Shown here: in pieces, positions 20,973 through 30,700 of the stretch | Position numbering within the stretch: the first letter of the stretch is position 1 | Layout of the letters: every line of letters begins with the position of its first letter | Assembly (NCBI GenBank): GCA_958418185.1 | Contig: CATZEP010000007.1 | Location: forward strand, 1 to 32,820 | Source: an uncultured Collinsella sp. | Lineage (GTDB): Bacteria; Actinomycetota; Coriobacteriia; Coriobacteriales; Coriobacteriaceae | Length of the DNA: 32,820 bases | Direction: 5' to 3' | Notes under the pieces: generated by a model | Seen by the model: the letters and a program-made list of their open reading frames with translations, nothing else | Told to the model about the DNA's origin: nothing | Databases searched by the model: none | Program-made: the position numbers and the translations under genes

Positions 20973-23003
20973 ATGACCACACCTGCATCCAAACTGCTCC
21001 AGCCCATTACGGTTGGCCCCCTTGAGCTCAAGAACCGCATTATGTTCCCGCCGCTGACCACCGGCTACGAGGAGCGTGACGGTTCCATTGGCGAGCGCAG
21101 CCTGGCTTTTTACGAGCGCCTGGCCCGTGGCGGCGTGAGCTACATCGTCATCGGCGACGTGGCTCCCGTCATGACCGCGAGCCCCACGCCCAAGCTGGCG
21201 ACTGACGCCCAGATCCCCACGTTTAAGGCGCTGGCCGACGCCGTCCACAAGCACGGTGCCAAGGTCGCGCTGCAGCTGTTCCACCCCGAGTACGACGTGC
21301 CCGGCGTCGGCCGCATGGTCATGGGATCCATGGCCGCCGCCAAGGCCGCGCAGGAAGCCAAGGCCGCCGGTGACGAGGAGACCTTTGCCGCCAAGATGGC
21401 CGAGTCCAACGAGATCCGCAAGCAGGCCTATGCCAAGCTGCACCACGATATGCAGCACTTCGTGAACGAGGCGAGCGTAGAGCAGCTCACCCAGATCAAG
21501 GAGGCTATCGCCGCCTCGGCCGCTCGCGCGCAGCAGGCCGGAATCGACGCCATCGAGGTCCACGGCGACCGCCTGGTGGGTTCGCTGTGCTCGGCCATCC
21601 TCAACAAGCGCACTGACGAGTACGGTGGCTCGTTCGAGAACCGCGTTCGCTATGCGCTCGAGGTCGTCGCTGCCATTAAGGAAGCCGCGCCGCAGCTGAT
21701 GGTGGAGTACAAGCTCCCTGTGATTATGGAGAACCCCGACGGCACGCCGCGCGGCAAGGGCGGCCTGCAGCCCGACGAGGCCTGCGAATTTGCCAAGCTG
21801 CTCGAGGGTGCGGGCATCGACATGATCCAGGTCGCGCAGGCCAACCACACCGGCAACATGGGCGACACCATTCCGCCCATGGGCGCCATGCCCTACAACT
21901 GGACGCTGCCCGTGGCCGAGCGCGTCAAGGCCCTGGTCTCCGTGCCGGTGGCAACCGTCGGTCGCGTGGTCTCGGTCGAGGCCGGCGAGAAGATTCTGGA
22001 AGACGGCGCGGCCGACATCATCGCCTATGGCCGCTCGCTTATGTGCGACCCCGACATTGCGCTAAAGGCCGCCACGGGCGAGCCCATTCGCGAGTGCCTC
22101 AACTGCAACAAGGGCTGCGTTGACGCGATTCAAAACCGCAAGTACATCTCGTGCGTGCTCAATGCCGAGAACGGCGACGAGGCGACCATCGCCATTAAGC
22201 CGGGCGAGGGCGACAAGAAGGTCGCCGTGGTGGGCGGCGGTATTGCCGGCCTGGAGGCCGCGCGCGTGGCGGCCAAGCGCGGCTACGATGTGACCGTCTA
22301 CGAGGCGAGCGATCACTTGGGCGGCCAGATTGTGCTGGCGGCTGCGCCTCCGCGCAAGGACGAGATCATGCGCTCGGTCGAGTACTACGAGAAGATTCTG
22401 CCTGGCCTGGGCGTGAAGGTTGAGCTCAACCATGCCGCTACCGCTGAGGACCTCAACGCCGCCGACGCCGCGATTGTGGCCGTGGGCGCGCACGACGTGG
22501 TCATTCCCGTTCCGGGTGCCGATTCGGACAAGGTCGTCTCGAGTTGGGACGTGCTGGCCGGCAAGGTGGAGCTTACGGGCCGCGTCGCCGTCATTGGCGG
22601 CGGCCTGGTGGGCACCGAGACTGCCGAGTACCTGCTGCAGCACGGCTGCGAGGTAGCGATCGTGGAGATGCTCGATAAGATTGCCGCGGGCGAGTCCGAG
22701 ACCATTCTGCCGCTGATCATGAGCGACTTTGCAGAGCACAACGTGGAGCAGCACGTGAAGACCCGCCTGACCGCCATTACCGACGAGGGCGTGGAGGCCA
22801 TTCGCACCACCGAGGACGGCGCCGAGGAGCCGGTGAAGATCGCCTGCGATTACGTGGTGATGGCCGTGGGCTCCAAGGCCAACGCGTTTGACCTGGACGG
22901 CGTGACGGTACCCGTGACCTACGTGGGCGACTGCTCGGGCGAGCGCACCGCCGACATCGCGAGCGCCATTCGCACGGCGTATCACGCGGCCAACGAGCTG
23001 TAG
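20973..23003 (+). CDS. Old yellow enzyme / 2,4-dienoyl-CoA reductase-type FMN-FAD-[4Fe-4S] oxidoreductase
   Basis: This 676-residue enzyme reduces activated C=C bonds using NAD(P)H. An FMN-binding TIM barrel (about 1-365) shows ELKNRIMFPP, VHGDRLVGS (197-204) and NKRTDEYGGSFENR (211-224). A [4Fe-4S] site follows with Cys 375, 378, 382 and 394. The FAD domain has VAVVGGGIAGLEAA (417-430) and the NAD(P) domain RVAVIGGGLVGTETAEYLL (about 530-550). The length matches FadH, 2-enoate reductase and BaiCD/BaiH-type proteins. The start at 20973 lies six bases after AGAGAGGA; the in-frame ATG at 20967 abuts that site. The substrate is unknown: enoates, dienoyl-CoA or steroid/bile-acid enones are possible. 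The 142-bp leader after the repeat array shows nothing else, and a terminator follows, so the gene stands alone. Confidence 0.92.
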   Translation: MTTPASKLLQPITVGPLELKNRIMFPPLTTGYEERDGSIGERSLAFYERLARGGVSYIVIGDVAPVMTASPTPKLATDAQIPTFKALADAVHKHGAKVALQLFHPEYDVPGVGRMVMGSMAAAKAAQEAKAAGDEETFAAKMAESNEIRKQAYAKLHHDMQHFVNEASVEQLTQIKEAIAASAARAQQAGIDAIEVHGDRLVGSLCSAILNKRTDEYGGSFENRVRYALEVVAAIKEAAPQLMVEYKLPVIMENPDGTPRGKGGLQPDEACEFAKLLEGAGIDMIQVAQANHTGNMGDTIPPMGAMPYNWTLPVAERVKALVSVPVATVGRVVSVEAGEKILEDGAADIIAYGRSLMCDPDIALKAATGEPIRECLNCNKGCVDAIQNRKYISCVLNAENGDEATIAIKPGEGDKKVAVVGGGIAGLEAARVAAKRGYDVTVYEASDHLGGQIVLAAAPPRKDEIMRSVEYYEKILPGLGVKVELNHAATAEDLNAADAAIVAVGAHDVVIPVPGADSDKVVSSWDVLAGKVELTGRVAVIGGGLVGTETAEYLLQHGCEVAIVEMLDKIAAGESETILPLIMSDFAEHNVEQHVKTRLTAITDEGVEAIRTTEDGAEEPVKIACDYVVMAVGSKANAFDLDGVTVPVTYVGDCSGERTADIASAIRTAYHAANEL

Positions 23004-23030
23004 CCGAGAAAGCCATCGCGTATTGAGTGG

Positions 23031-23066
23031 GCGGGGAGTGCCGTATCGGTGCTCCCCGCCTTTTTG
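23031..23066 (+). terminator. Rho-independent terminator after the flavoenzyme gene
   Basis: GGCGGGGAG (23031-23039) pairs with CTCCCCGCC (23053-23061) and is followed by five T. It begins 28 nt after the stop. Confidence 0.92.
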
Positions 23067-23099
23067 TCGATAAGAGGTGCCCCTGACCAGCGGATTCAG

Positions 23100-23202
23100 A
23101 AAATCCGAATCTTATGCATCCGAAAATCCGAATCCTTAGAACAGGAAAATCCGAATTATATGAACACGAAAATCCGAATCGCAACCACCCGAAAATCCGA
23201 AT
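23100..23202 (+). repeat. Five 12-bp direct repeats with a 22-23-bp period upstream of the ATPase gene
   Basis: GAAAATCCGAAT occurs exactly at 23100, 23123, 23146, 23168 and 23191 (steps 23, 23, 22, 23). The 10-11 bp between copies differ from each other. The first copy also forms a small dyad with CGGATT at 23092-23097. The array ends 59 bp before the ATPase start and begins 33 bp after the previous terminator, so it fills the promoter region. About two helical turns per unit suggests cooperative protein binding on one DNA face. Confidence 0.92.
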
Positions 23203-23261
23203 TTGCTACAGTGGAATAGAAGAATCAGAAAGCAGGAACTGGAAATCTGCGGGGGTGGCTC

Positions 23262-24566
23262 ATGGCGGGCGAGAGGCTACATCGGGACGGATACATCCCA
23301 CGTATCGTGGATGCGCAAATCGAGCGCTACCTTCGTGTCTTTGGCGCGGTCGAGATTGCGGGCACCAAGTGGTGCGGCAAGACGTGGGCCGCGCTCGAGC
23401 ACGGGGCGTCCGCCTCGTATGTCGACGAGAATCTCGACCTCGCGCGTGCCGACCCAGCGATGATGTTGCTGGGAGACCGTCCGCATATTATCGATGAGTG
23501 GCAGCGCGTTCCCCAGATTTGGGACTACGTTAGACACGAGGTTGACCGCACCCGGGGTACGCGCGGCGCCTATATCCTCACGGGTTCCGCCACGCCCGCG
23601 TTTGGCTCAAAGGCGGAGGCGCCCGCGCATAGTGGAGCTGGCCGCATCGGCCGCGTCCGCATGCACCCTATGACGCTTGCCGAGACAGGTGAGTCCAACG
23701 GCAAGGTGAGCCTGGCGGGCTTGTTTGAGCGTCGTTTTGAGCCCTGCCGGTGCGATGGCGATACACCGGGGCTTGTCGAAGCCGCTTGCCGCGGCGGCTG
23801 GCCCGAGGCGATCGATATGGTTTCGGCTGACGCCCAGCTCATCGCTCGCGAATATCTCAACACCACGTTTTCGAGCAGCTTCCCGGCGGTCGGTCTCGAC
23901 CCCGATATTGCTCGTCGAGTCTCCGCATCGATCGCGCGCAATCTGGGACAGGCAACCACGTATAAAACGATTCTTATGGATATGTTCGGTGCCGAGGAGG
24001 AACCCGCAGCGTTTGCCGATGAGACCAAGGTGCGCAGGTACCTGGATGCCCTCAAAGGCATGTTCATTCTCGAGGAGGTCCCTGGTTGGGTTCCCGCCGC
24101 GCGCGACAAGCGGCGCTTTACCGTCAAGCCCAAGCGCTATCTGGCAGATCCGAGCCTTGCTTGCGCCTTGCTAGGTATGTCCTCGCAGGCGCTGCTTGCC
24201 GACTGGCAGACATTTGGTCTGGTGTTTGAGAATTTGGTCATACGAGACCTTTCGGTCTACGCACGTTCGCTCGACCTGCTGGATAGCACGCCCGTGCGCT
24301 ATTATCGCGACGATTCGGGCCTTGAGTGCGATGCTATCGTGCAGCTAGCCGACGGACGGTGGGCCGCCTTTGAGATTAAGGTAAGTGAAGATAAAGCGAG
24401 CGCCGGCGTTGAGAGCCTCAAGCGCGTTCGCAAGAAGGTCTGTGGAAATCCTCGTTCACGCACACGCGAACCGGAGTTTATGGCCGTGATTGTGGGGGTG
24501 GGTGAGTACGCCCGCGAGGTCGAGGACGGTATCTACGTGATACCCGTGCGCGCGCTGGGGCGTTAA
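23262..24566 (+). CDS. AAA-type ATPase with DUF4143-like C-terminal domain
   Basis: This 434-residue protein belongs to the common family of ATPases with a DUF4143 domain. Walker A is GTKWCGKT (34-41), Walker B is HIIDEW (75-80), and the sensor-like ILTGSATPA follows. The C-terminal domain has a restriction-endonuclease-like pattern, LECDAIVQL followed by RWAAFEIKVSE, with acidic residues and EIK as in PD-(D/E)XK folds. The start at 23262 has GGGGG about six bases upstream. The gene stands alone after a five-copy direct-repeat array. The cellular role of this family is poorly known; links to DNA binding or defence are suggestions only. Confidence 0.85.
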   Translation: MAGERLHRDGYIPRIVDAQIERYLRVFGAVEIAGTKWCGKTWAALEHGASASYVDENLDLARADPAMMLLGDRPHIIDEWQRVPQIWDYVRHEVDRTRGTRGAYILTGSATPAFGSKAEAPAHSGAGRIGRVRMHPMTLAETGESNGKVSLAGLFERRFEPCRCDGDTPGLVEAACRGGWPEAIDMVSADAQLIAREYLNTTFSSSFPAVGLDPDIARRVSASIARNLGQATTYKTILMDMFGAEEEPAAFADETKVRRYLDALKGMFILEEVPGWVPAARDKRRFTVKPKRYLADPSLACALLGMSSQALLADWQTFGLVFENLVIRDLSVYARSLDLLDSTPVRYYRDDSGLECDAIVQLADGRWAAFEIKVSEDKASAGVESLKRVRKKVCGNPRSRTREPEFMAVIVGVGEYAREVEDGIYVIPVRALGR

Positions 24567-24605
24567 GGGGCGCCACGCCGTGTGTTCTCCGCCCGGCGCT
24601 ACGGA

Positions 24606-24671
24606 TTGGTGCAAGGGGGTCAGGTTTGTTTGCACCATGTTGGCGCGAAGTAACCTGACCGCTTGCACCAA
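24606..24671. repeat. 20-bp inverted repeat, REP-like
   Basis: TTGGTGCAAG..GGTCAGGTT (24606-24626) is inverted at 24652-24671, differing only by a short central indel. The arm core GGGTCAGGTTTGTTT resembles that of the 200-bp element near pth (GGGCAGGTTTATTTT). It lies 39 nt after the ATPase stop and may help end its transcript. The rest of 24567-24850 shows only a weak promoter candidate. Confidence 0.7.
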
Positions 24672-24737
24672 GGGTTTGACTTTTAAGACATCATTAAGGC
24701 TTGCGTTGTGGAGCGAACCGCAGGTCAATGCTATTCT

Positions 24738-24765
24738 TTTACCTTATCGTACGGTGTTGTATTCT
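24738..24765 (+). promoter_or_regulatory. Candidate promoter of the surface-protein operon
   Basis: TTTACC (24738-24743) and TATTCT (24760-24765) are separated by 16 bp, about 85 nt upstream of the first gene of the operon. The leader contains a small GCCC/GGGC hairpin near the start codon. The match is modest. Confidence 0.3.
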
Positions 24766-24850
24766 GCCTGAATTCTCTACCTGCGAACAACGGATAAACG
24801 CGACCGAGCGGAAAAGGATGGCAAGCCCGCAAGCAGGGCAAACGTAAGCG

Positions 24851-25885
24851 ATGAGTGGCATGGACCGACATAGCGAGCTCCAGCAGCACAAGACGGCGGC
24901 CGAGTACCGCCAAGCTGCCGACGAGCACGTGCGGACCCTCAAGGATTTCTGGAAGGATTTCCTGGTGAGCGGTCTGTTTGTGCTGGCCGCCATCGTTGCC
25001 ATCTTTGCATGCCTGGCCTGGTTTGCCGCGAACAATCGAGTGAGCGCCACGGGGAGCACGATCGGGGCGAAGGCGGGGCGGTACACGCTGACCGCCGCGG
25101 GCGAGGGTGAGTCCGGCGCACACGTGGGCTATTACGAGCGCTCCGAGCGCACGCGCGAGGAAAAGGATGCCATCGATGGCTTGGATACGACCGACGCCAT
25201 GACGGTAACGCTCGGCTCCAACCTCAACAACGAGACCGCGGGCTCTCTGTACCCGGGTGCTCGCGGCAAGATTACATTTACGGTGAAGCCGCTGGTGAGT
25301 GACCTGGACGGGGTCACGATCAATCTGTCGCGCTTGCTTAAGGTCACGAACATTGTTGGCGTTGTTGGGGACGGAGGAACGCTGGCGCCCGAGGCAGAGG
25401 CACTCCTTGGCTTGATCAAAGGCCATGTACTGTTCTTTACGAGCTGCGAGAACGGGTATTACTCGGGGCGCGTGACGAACAGCCAAATCACGATTCCAAA
25501 GAGCAGTTTTTGCGAGGGCGGGAACGAGGCTAAACCGACGAACCAGTCTGTTCCCGTCACGCTGTACTGGGTATGGCCGGAGTACTTTCAGAACTTCGTC
25601 CTTACCGGCAACACGAATTACTACAAGAATCTGTTTGCGGCGGCGGGCGACGCAAAGTCTGACTACGGCGCTCTGCAGGCGGACGTGAACGAGCATAAAG
25701 CGAACTACTTCTATGGCGCGGCAAACGGCACAAGTGCTGTCAACGCCCCCTTGGTTTCGTCTAGCATGTCCTTCAGCGACACCGCCATCTGCTCGGCGCT
25801 GTACAACAATGCCGACGAGCAGATCGGCAATAAGGTCGAATACATCCAACTAAGAATTAGCGCTCAGGAGGGCGTGAGCTCATGA
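24851..25885 (+). CDS. Membrane-anchored extracytoplasmic protein 1 of surface operon
   Basis: This 344-residue protein has a 37-residue charged N-terminal tail, one hydrophobic segment at about 38-59 (FLVSGLFVLAAIVAIFACLA) and a long soluble region expected outside. WFAANNRVSATG right after the membrane segment resembles the start of mature TasA/camelysin-like and other SipW-type exported subunits, but no clear cleavage site is visible. The soluble region is Thr/Asn/Gly-rich with beta-type character and contains two cysteines that could pair. The ribosome site is weak (AGGG about ten bases upstream). Its stop overlaps the next start (ATGA). Three successive proteins of this layout followed by a giant secreted protein suggest subunits of one surface structure. 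No family assignment is secure. Confidence 0.75.
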   Translation: MSGMDRHSELQQHKTAAEYRQAADEHVRTLKDFWKDFLVSGLFVLAAIVAIFACLAWFAANNRVSATGSTIGAKAGRYTLTAAGEGESGAHVGYYERSERTREEKDAIDGLDTTDAMTVTLGSNLNNETAGSLYPGARGKITFTVKPLVSDLDGVTINLSRLLKVTNIVGVVGDGGTLAPEAEALLGLIKGHVLFFTSCENGYYSGRVTNSQITIPKSSFCEGGNEAKPTNQSVPVTLYWVWPEYFQNFVLTGNTNYYKNLFAAAGDAKSDYGALQADVNEHKANYFYGAANGTSAVNAPLVSSSMSFSDTAICSALYNNADEQIGNKVEYIQLRISAQEGVSS

Positions 25886-26679
25886 GCACCATGCAAACGC
25901 GCCTCGGCGATGCCCGCAATTGGATAGAAAACCACCGCGCGCAGGCCCTTGCGGTCCTGATATTGCTGGCGGCAATCGTTCTTATCATCGGCTTGTCGCT
26001 CTCGTGGTTTGTGGGCAGCAAAAGTTTGTCCACGGTGGGCAAGATCCAAACGCCCGCGCAGCTCAAGATCATGGGTCCCAACCAGACGAGCATCGAGCCC
26101 ATCGAGATTTCGTATGACGAGTCGCGCGGCGATGAGAAGAAAGACGACGGTACCGTGACCGTTCGTCGCGCGCTTTGTGTGCAGAGCGACAATGGCGATC
26201 CCGCTGCCGGCGGTCAAGCGTTTGAGCTGCAGGTTGCCAACACAACGAATATCACGGGGCTGACGATCAATGTATATCACGTGACGGTCAACGATCCGAG
26301 TAATACGAGCGGCGCTGTGGTCGGCCTCGACGGACTCAATCAGCCGTATTCGTGGAGCAAGAAGGGCGCCCCGATTGAGTTCCATTTTATCAACTCCGCG
26401 GACGGGACAAGTGCGTTGGCTAAAGAGCTTGAGGCAAACGACCCGACGTACGGCTCGTACGTGAACGTCCAGAAAAACGCCCGTCCGCTGTATCGGTACC
26501 ACGTGTTCCAAAAAGACGATCTAGACGGTTGGAATGGCACGAAAGCCAACGATGCCACCAACTTTATTGTTGAGTGCACGTGGAACGCGGATGGCGTAAC
26601 CGTGGGTGGTGCCAAGGTCTCAAACGTCAAAGAGACCGACATGGTCTACCTAATCGCTCGCGGCACGAGCGGCAACTAA
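25882..26679 (+). CDS. Membrane-anchored extracytoplasmic protein 2 of surface operon
   Basis: This 265-residue protein starts within the stop of the previous gene (4-bp ATGA overlap), so translation is coupled. A short N-terminal tail is followed by a hydrophobic segment at about 21-43 (QALAVLILLAAIVLIIGLSL) and SWFVGSKSLSTVG. This mirrors the segment plus AWFAANNRVSATG of the gene upstream. The remaining 220 residues are Thr/Asn/Asp-rich and beta-type (ANTTNITGLTINVYHVTV). Together with the flanking genes this points to a family of related exported subunits. No known domain is recognised. Confidence 0.75.
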   Translation: MSTMQTRLGDARNWIENHRAQALAVLILLAAIVLIIGLSLSWFVGSKSLSTVGKIQTPAQLKIMGPNQTSIEPIEISYDESRGDEKKDDGTVTVRRALCVQSDNGDPAAGGQAFELQVANTTNITGLTINVYHVTVNDPSNTSGAVVGLDGLNQPYSWSKKGAPIEFHFINSADGTSALAKELEANDPTYGSYVNVQKNARPLYRYHVFQKDDLDGWNGTKANDATNFIVECTWNADGVTVGGAKVSNVKETDMVYLIARGTSGN

Positions 26680-26702
26680 TAGCAGGAAGGGAGGGGCGCC
26701 AG

Positions 26703-27713
26703 ATGAGGAAAGACAAGAACGCACAAAATGAAATCGCAAGGCCTGCCGGAAAGCACTTTGCACAGGTTGATGATCATGCGGCGAAGTCTGCCTTGGCGGA
26801 GTCTGCTGCCCCTAATTCCAAAGTGCGCAAGCGCCTATGGGCGGTTGCGGTGCTGCTATGCGCCGTCGCGATTGTGGCGGGTACCCACCTTACTTACACG
26901 GCCTTTTTGGCGGGCGACTTCCTTAAGTCGGTCGCTGTCTCGGGCACGTCACAGGCGCTGTTTGCCTCGGACATGCTTACGGGCTACACGAATGAGACGC
27001 TGAATGACGAGGGTATTGCCGTCCGAAGCGTCATCGCCGACACGAGTGGGGAAAACTGCTCTTTTACCTTTCGCATTTACAACCATCTGCTGGGCGACAA
27101 GAACAAGGTCAACGACAAGGACGTTAACGCGACGCTGAGCGTGAAGGCGACGGGAACGACAGATTGGAGCATAAGCGGTTCGCCTACGCTGACGGCGGGC
27201 GGCACGGTCAACCTTTCCTTTCCTGCCAACAAGGCGACCATGTATACCTATAAGGTTACGTTTTCCAAGGCGGACCTCAACAAGGCCTCCTTCACCGTTA
27301 AGGCCCAGGTCGGCTCCAATAGCCCTGGCACCAACCTCAAATGGCTTGCGGCCAAGATTGCGCCTTCCGAGCGTGCAGAGGTGACGGCTTCGGGCGTTTC
27401 GGGCGAGTGGGTCGACAAGAACTCGGATACCGATAAGAACTTGGGCATCAATGCTTTTGATGCCTACAACTATCGCGTGACGGTTACGGGTGCTACGACC
27501 AAGGTGAAGCTCATGTGGGGAGACGGGGTCGAGCTCGATCCGTTCTTTGAGGCGAATCACAAGAACGGTAATGGGCAAGCAGCCGTCAGCGGCAACTCGA
27601 TCACATACGATGCATCTCCTGGCTCGGAAATCATCACCTTTTACCGGAAGGGTGATTCGAAGCCGACCAGCTGGGGAGCCATTGGCGTTACGTGTTCGGC
27701 CGCACAGAACTAG
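26703..27713 (+). CDS. Membrane-anchored extracytoplasmic protein 3 of surface operon
   Basis: This 336-residue protein starts at 26703, where GGAGGGG lies six to eight bases upstream; the in-frame stretch before it overlaps the previous gene. A polar tail of about 44 residues precedes a hydrophobic segment (RLWAVAVLLCAVAIVAG, about 44-60). The external region has Thr/Ser/Asn-rich beta-type sequence (FTFRIYNHLLGD, NATLSVKATGTTDW). GVSGEWVDKNSDTDKNLGIN resembles calcium-binding DxDxD-type loops. It is 23 bp after protein 2 and 68 bp before the giant gene, in one operon. The function is unknown; a pilin-like or matrix subunit is possible. Confidence 0.75.
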   Translation: MRKDKNAQNEIARPAGKHFAQVDDHAAKSALAESAAPNSKVRKRLWAVAVLLCAVAIVAGTHLTYTAFLAGDFLKSVAVSGTSQALFASDMLTGYTNETLNDEGIAVRSVIADTSGENCSFTFRIYNHLLGDKNKVNDKDVNATLSVKATGTTDWSISGSPTLTAGGTVNLSFPANKATMYTYKVTFSKADLNKASFTVKAQVGSNSPGTNLKWLAAKIAPSERAEVTASGVSGEWVDKNSDTDKNLGINAFDAYNYRVTVTGATTKVKLMWGDGVELDPFFEANHKNGNGQAAVSGNSITYDASPGSEIITFYRKGDSKPTSWGAIGVTCSAAQN

Positions 27714-27781
27714 CCGAGCGATCCGCAAGCATAGATTTTGAGACCCCGCACGGGGCATGAGATAGAACGAGGTAGGACCAG

Positions 27782-30700
27782 ATGAGAACGGCAAAGCGCA
27801 TAACAACCGCATGCCTGACTGCGATCATGATTTTCCAGGCGCTCGCGCCTTCCACAGAGGTGTTCGCGCAAGAGCTCGACGCCGTTATGGAGGCGTCTGT
27901 CTCCGCCGCGCGCGCCGCGGGCAACACGGCGCGCTCCGTACAGGATGCTGTGGCCACCGCGCTGCAAGATGCTGACCAGGCTACATCTGATGATGTCGCA
28001 ACGACTCCGGGCGCCGACGCTGGCGCTACCGAGGGCGGCGACGGTTCTACCAACGCTGGCGAATCGCAGGACTCCACGACCGATGGAACCACCAGCGGCG
28101 ATGCTCCAGCGGGGGGCGACGCGTCCCAAGACGATGCGGCTGCCGATGAGGGTGCTGCTGACGAAGAACAAGCGGATGACGCGGACGCGGATGCTGCTGA
28201 TCAGGCAAACACTGCCCCCACCATCGCTACTGTCGAGGCCCTCAGGCGCGTGTTGGGTGACGGCGATGTCATCACTGACGACTCGGACGCCGTTACGGCC
28301 ATTACCTTTGAGTCCAACGCCGACCTTATCGCCATCTCCAATACCGATCCCGCCATCTACCAGAACGCGAACATCTCCAAAGGTGGCTCGACCGGCATCG
28401 ACTTCGACGTGTGCGGCGCGGAGATCGTGGACGGCCTGGGTAGCCTCACGTTCCAGGGCTTCGGCAGCGATGCCTACCCTTTCAAAGGCGCGCTCAACCT
28501 CGGCGACAGGACCCTGACCGTCAACAAGACGCTCTTCAACAACATCGAGCTCAGCGACGCCAACAGCACCGTAAAGCTCACCTGGAAGGGTACCGATGCC
28601 CAGCCCATCGTGGCCGCAAAGGTCACGGGTGCGGACAAGACGCTTGCTGCCACCGTTACCGTGGGCACGCCCAAAAGCGATGCCGAAAAGGACATCTGCA
28701 AGCTAACCTCGCCGCTTGTGGGCGAGGTCACGGGCGCGCTCACGCTTAACGCCACCTATACAACAAGCGCGAACAGCCCCCTGGCAGTCGATATGCAATC
28801 GAGCGCAGGCAACATGGGCTTGCTTGTGAACACCCTTGCCGAAAGAGCATCGTTTACGCTTGCGGGCCTTACCCTGCCGGACAACCTCGACGGCACGCCC
28901 ACCATCAACGCGACAGCCGATGGTGCCAACGCAGGAGGCCTTATCGGCGAGGCGCAGGAGGGTGCCACCGTCGCCCTACCAACTGGCATCGATGTCTCGG
29001 CGCTGAGTGTCGCAGGTAAAAACGCGACGGGCGGTCTTATCGGTAAGGCGACTAAGCTCACGCTCACCGTGGGCAAGGATAACAGCGGAAAAGACGCCTC
29101 GGGCAAGGCCATTGTCATCAAGCCCGCGTATGCGGTTGGATCGTCATCTGCCGGGACGTATGCAGGTGGCCTTATCGGCGACGCCTCGTTTGCCGACGCA
29201 TTCACCATCAACAGCGGCATCTTCGACTTTGGCAAGGGCGTGGCGCTCAGTGTGTCCAACACGAGCGCTGCCCCTTCCGCCGGTGGACTGTTCGGCGTAC
29301 TCGACATATCGAACGGCGATGTGGCCGTCAATGGCGGTTCGTATACAAGCACGCTACAAAACGGCAAGGATGACAACAAGCACGGCAACTACGGCGGCTT
29401 GGTGGGTAAGCTGTGGGGGAAGAAGAACGGCGACGCGCTGCATGCCTTTACGGTGCAGGGTGATACTGCGGTGTCGTTCGGCGTGGGCTCCAACGGCAAA
29501 CTCACCTACGCAGGCGGCCTAGTAGGCTACCTTGGCGAAGGCGGCAGGAGTGCTAACGTGTCCGCCGTGGTCATCAGTGATGCAACAGTGACGTGCTCAA
29601 CCTCGGGCTACGCCAGTGCAAATGGCAAATACGGCGGCGCCGTGGGCGTCGTGGACACAAACAACGTTCTAGAAGTGCGTGGCCTGAAGGTCAAAACCGC
29701 CAGCGGCGCTACCATCGGCGGCACAAACGGCGGCTTTGCCGGAATCGTTGGGTCGTCGTGGCTCGGCATCGTCAAGTTCAGCGGTATCACCGACCTGTCG
29801 GATGCCACCTTCGTGGAAAATGATCACACCGCGCAGCTGATTTATGAGAACTTCAACTCACTGATTTTTGCCGCCGGTAGCGGAAGCGATAGCGGCACCG
29901 CCGCAGGCGATACCATGAAATGGCAATATAAGCGCCCCTCTACGCCCGTCAAGATCGATGACGTGTACAGCTACGGCCAAGTCATTCGCTTGGGCAACCC
30001 GTTGAGCGAGAACCTCATCTCCATCAACGAAGCGCACCAGTGGAACTTTAGCTCTAAGCTCGTAAAAACTGGCGATGCATTTGCGCTGGCAAGTATCGAC
30101 GATTTCGCAAAGCTGGCGATTACCTGGCAAACCAACGGCTACTACTCGATGGTTGACGGCGTTACCGAAAACAACCTTAACGGCTTGCAGTCCTCGACCA
30201 TTACGGTGAACGGCACTATTGATCTCAAGGGCACGGGCCTAACGGGTTTCACGCAGGATCGTGCAGACGGCTCGCAAGTTTTCTCGGGAACGTTGAACGG
30301 TGGCGGCACAAATGGCAACGGCACAATTAACCTTGCCGTCGGCGAGCCGTACGGCATGCGCGGTAAAGCTGTGCTCGACGGCAATGACACGAGCAACGGC
30401 AACGGTAAAATCTACCGCCACGGCCGCTTGGGCTTGTTCGCGTCCGTCAACGGCGCAACCATCTCCAACGTCACAATCGCTGGCTCCATGAAGTTCGATA
30501 ACGGTTCGGCTGTCGATGCCGGGTCGCTTGCGGGTGCCATCGTCGGCAACCTGTCATTGTCTGGCGTAACGTGCAAAACGAATATCGCGTGTGATGATAC
30601 GTTCAGCAACGAAGTGAACATTGGTGGTATTGCGGGCAGCGTGTCGGCGGCTTCTACGGTTGCGTTTGAGGGCAACAGCAAGGCCCAGGCGACCATCACT

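Noticed and set aside
23100..23202. Mini-CRISPR upstream of the ATPase gene
   Set aside because: The 12-bp repeats with 10-11-bp spacers are far too short, and no cas gene is nearby; a promoter-proximal binding array fits better.
24772..24850. A riboswitch in the leader of the surface-protein operon
   Set aside because: Only a small GCCC/GGGC hairpin is evident. The conserved motifs of c-di-GMP, cobalamin or other common classes were not found.
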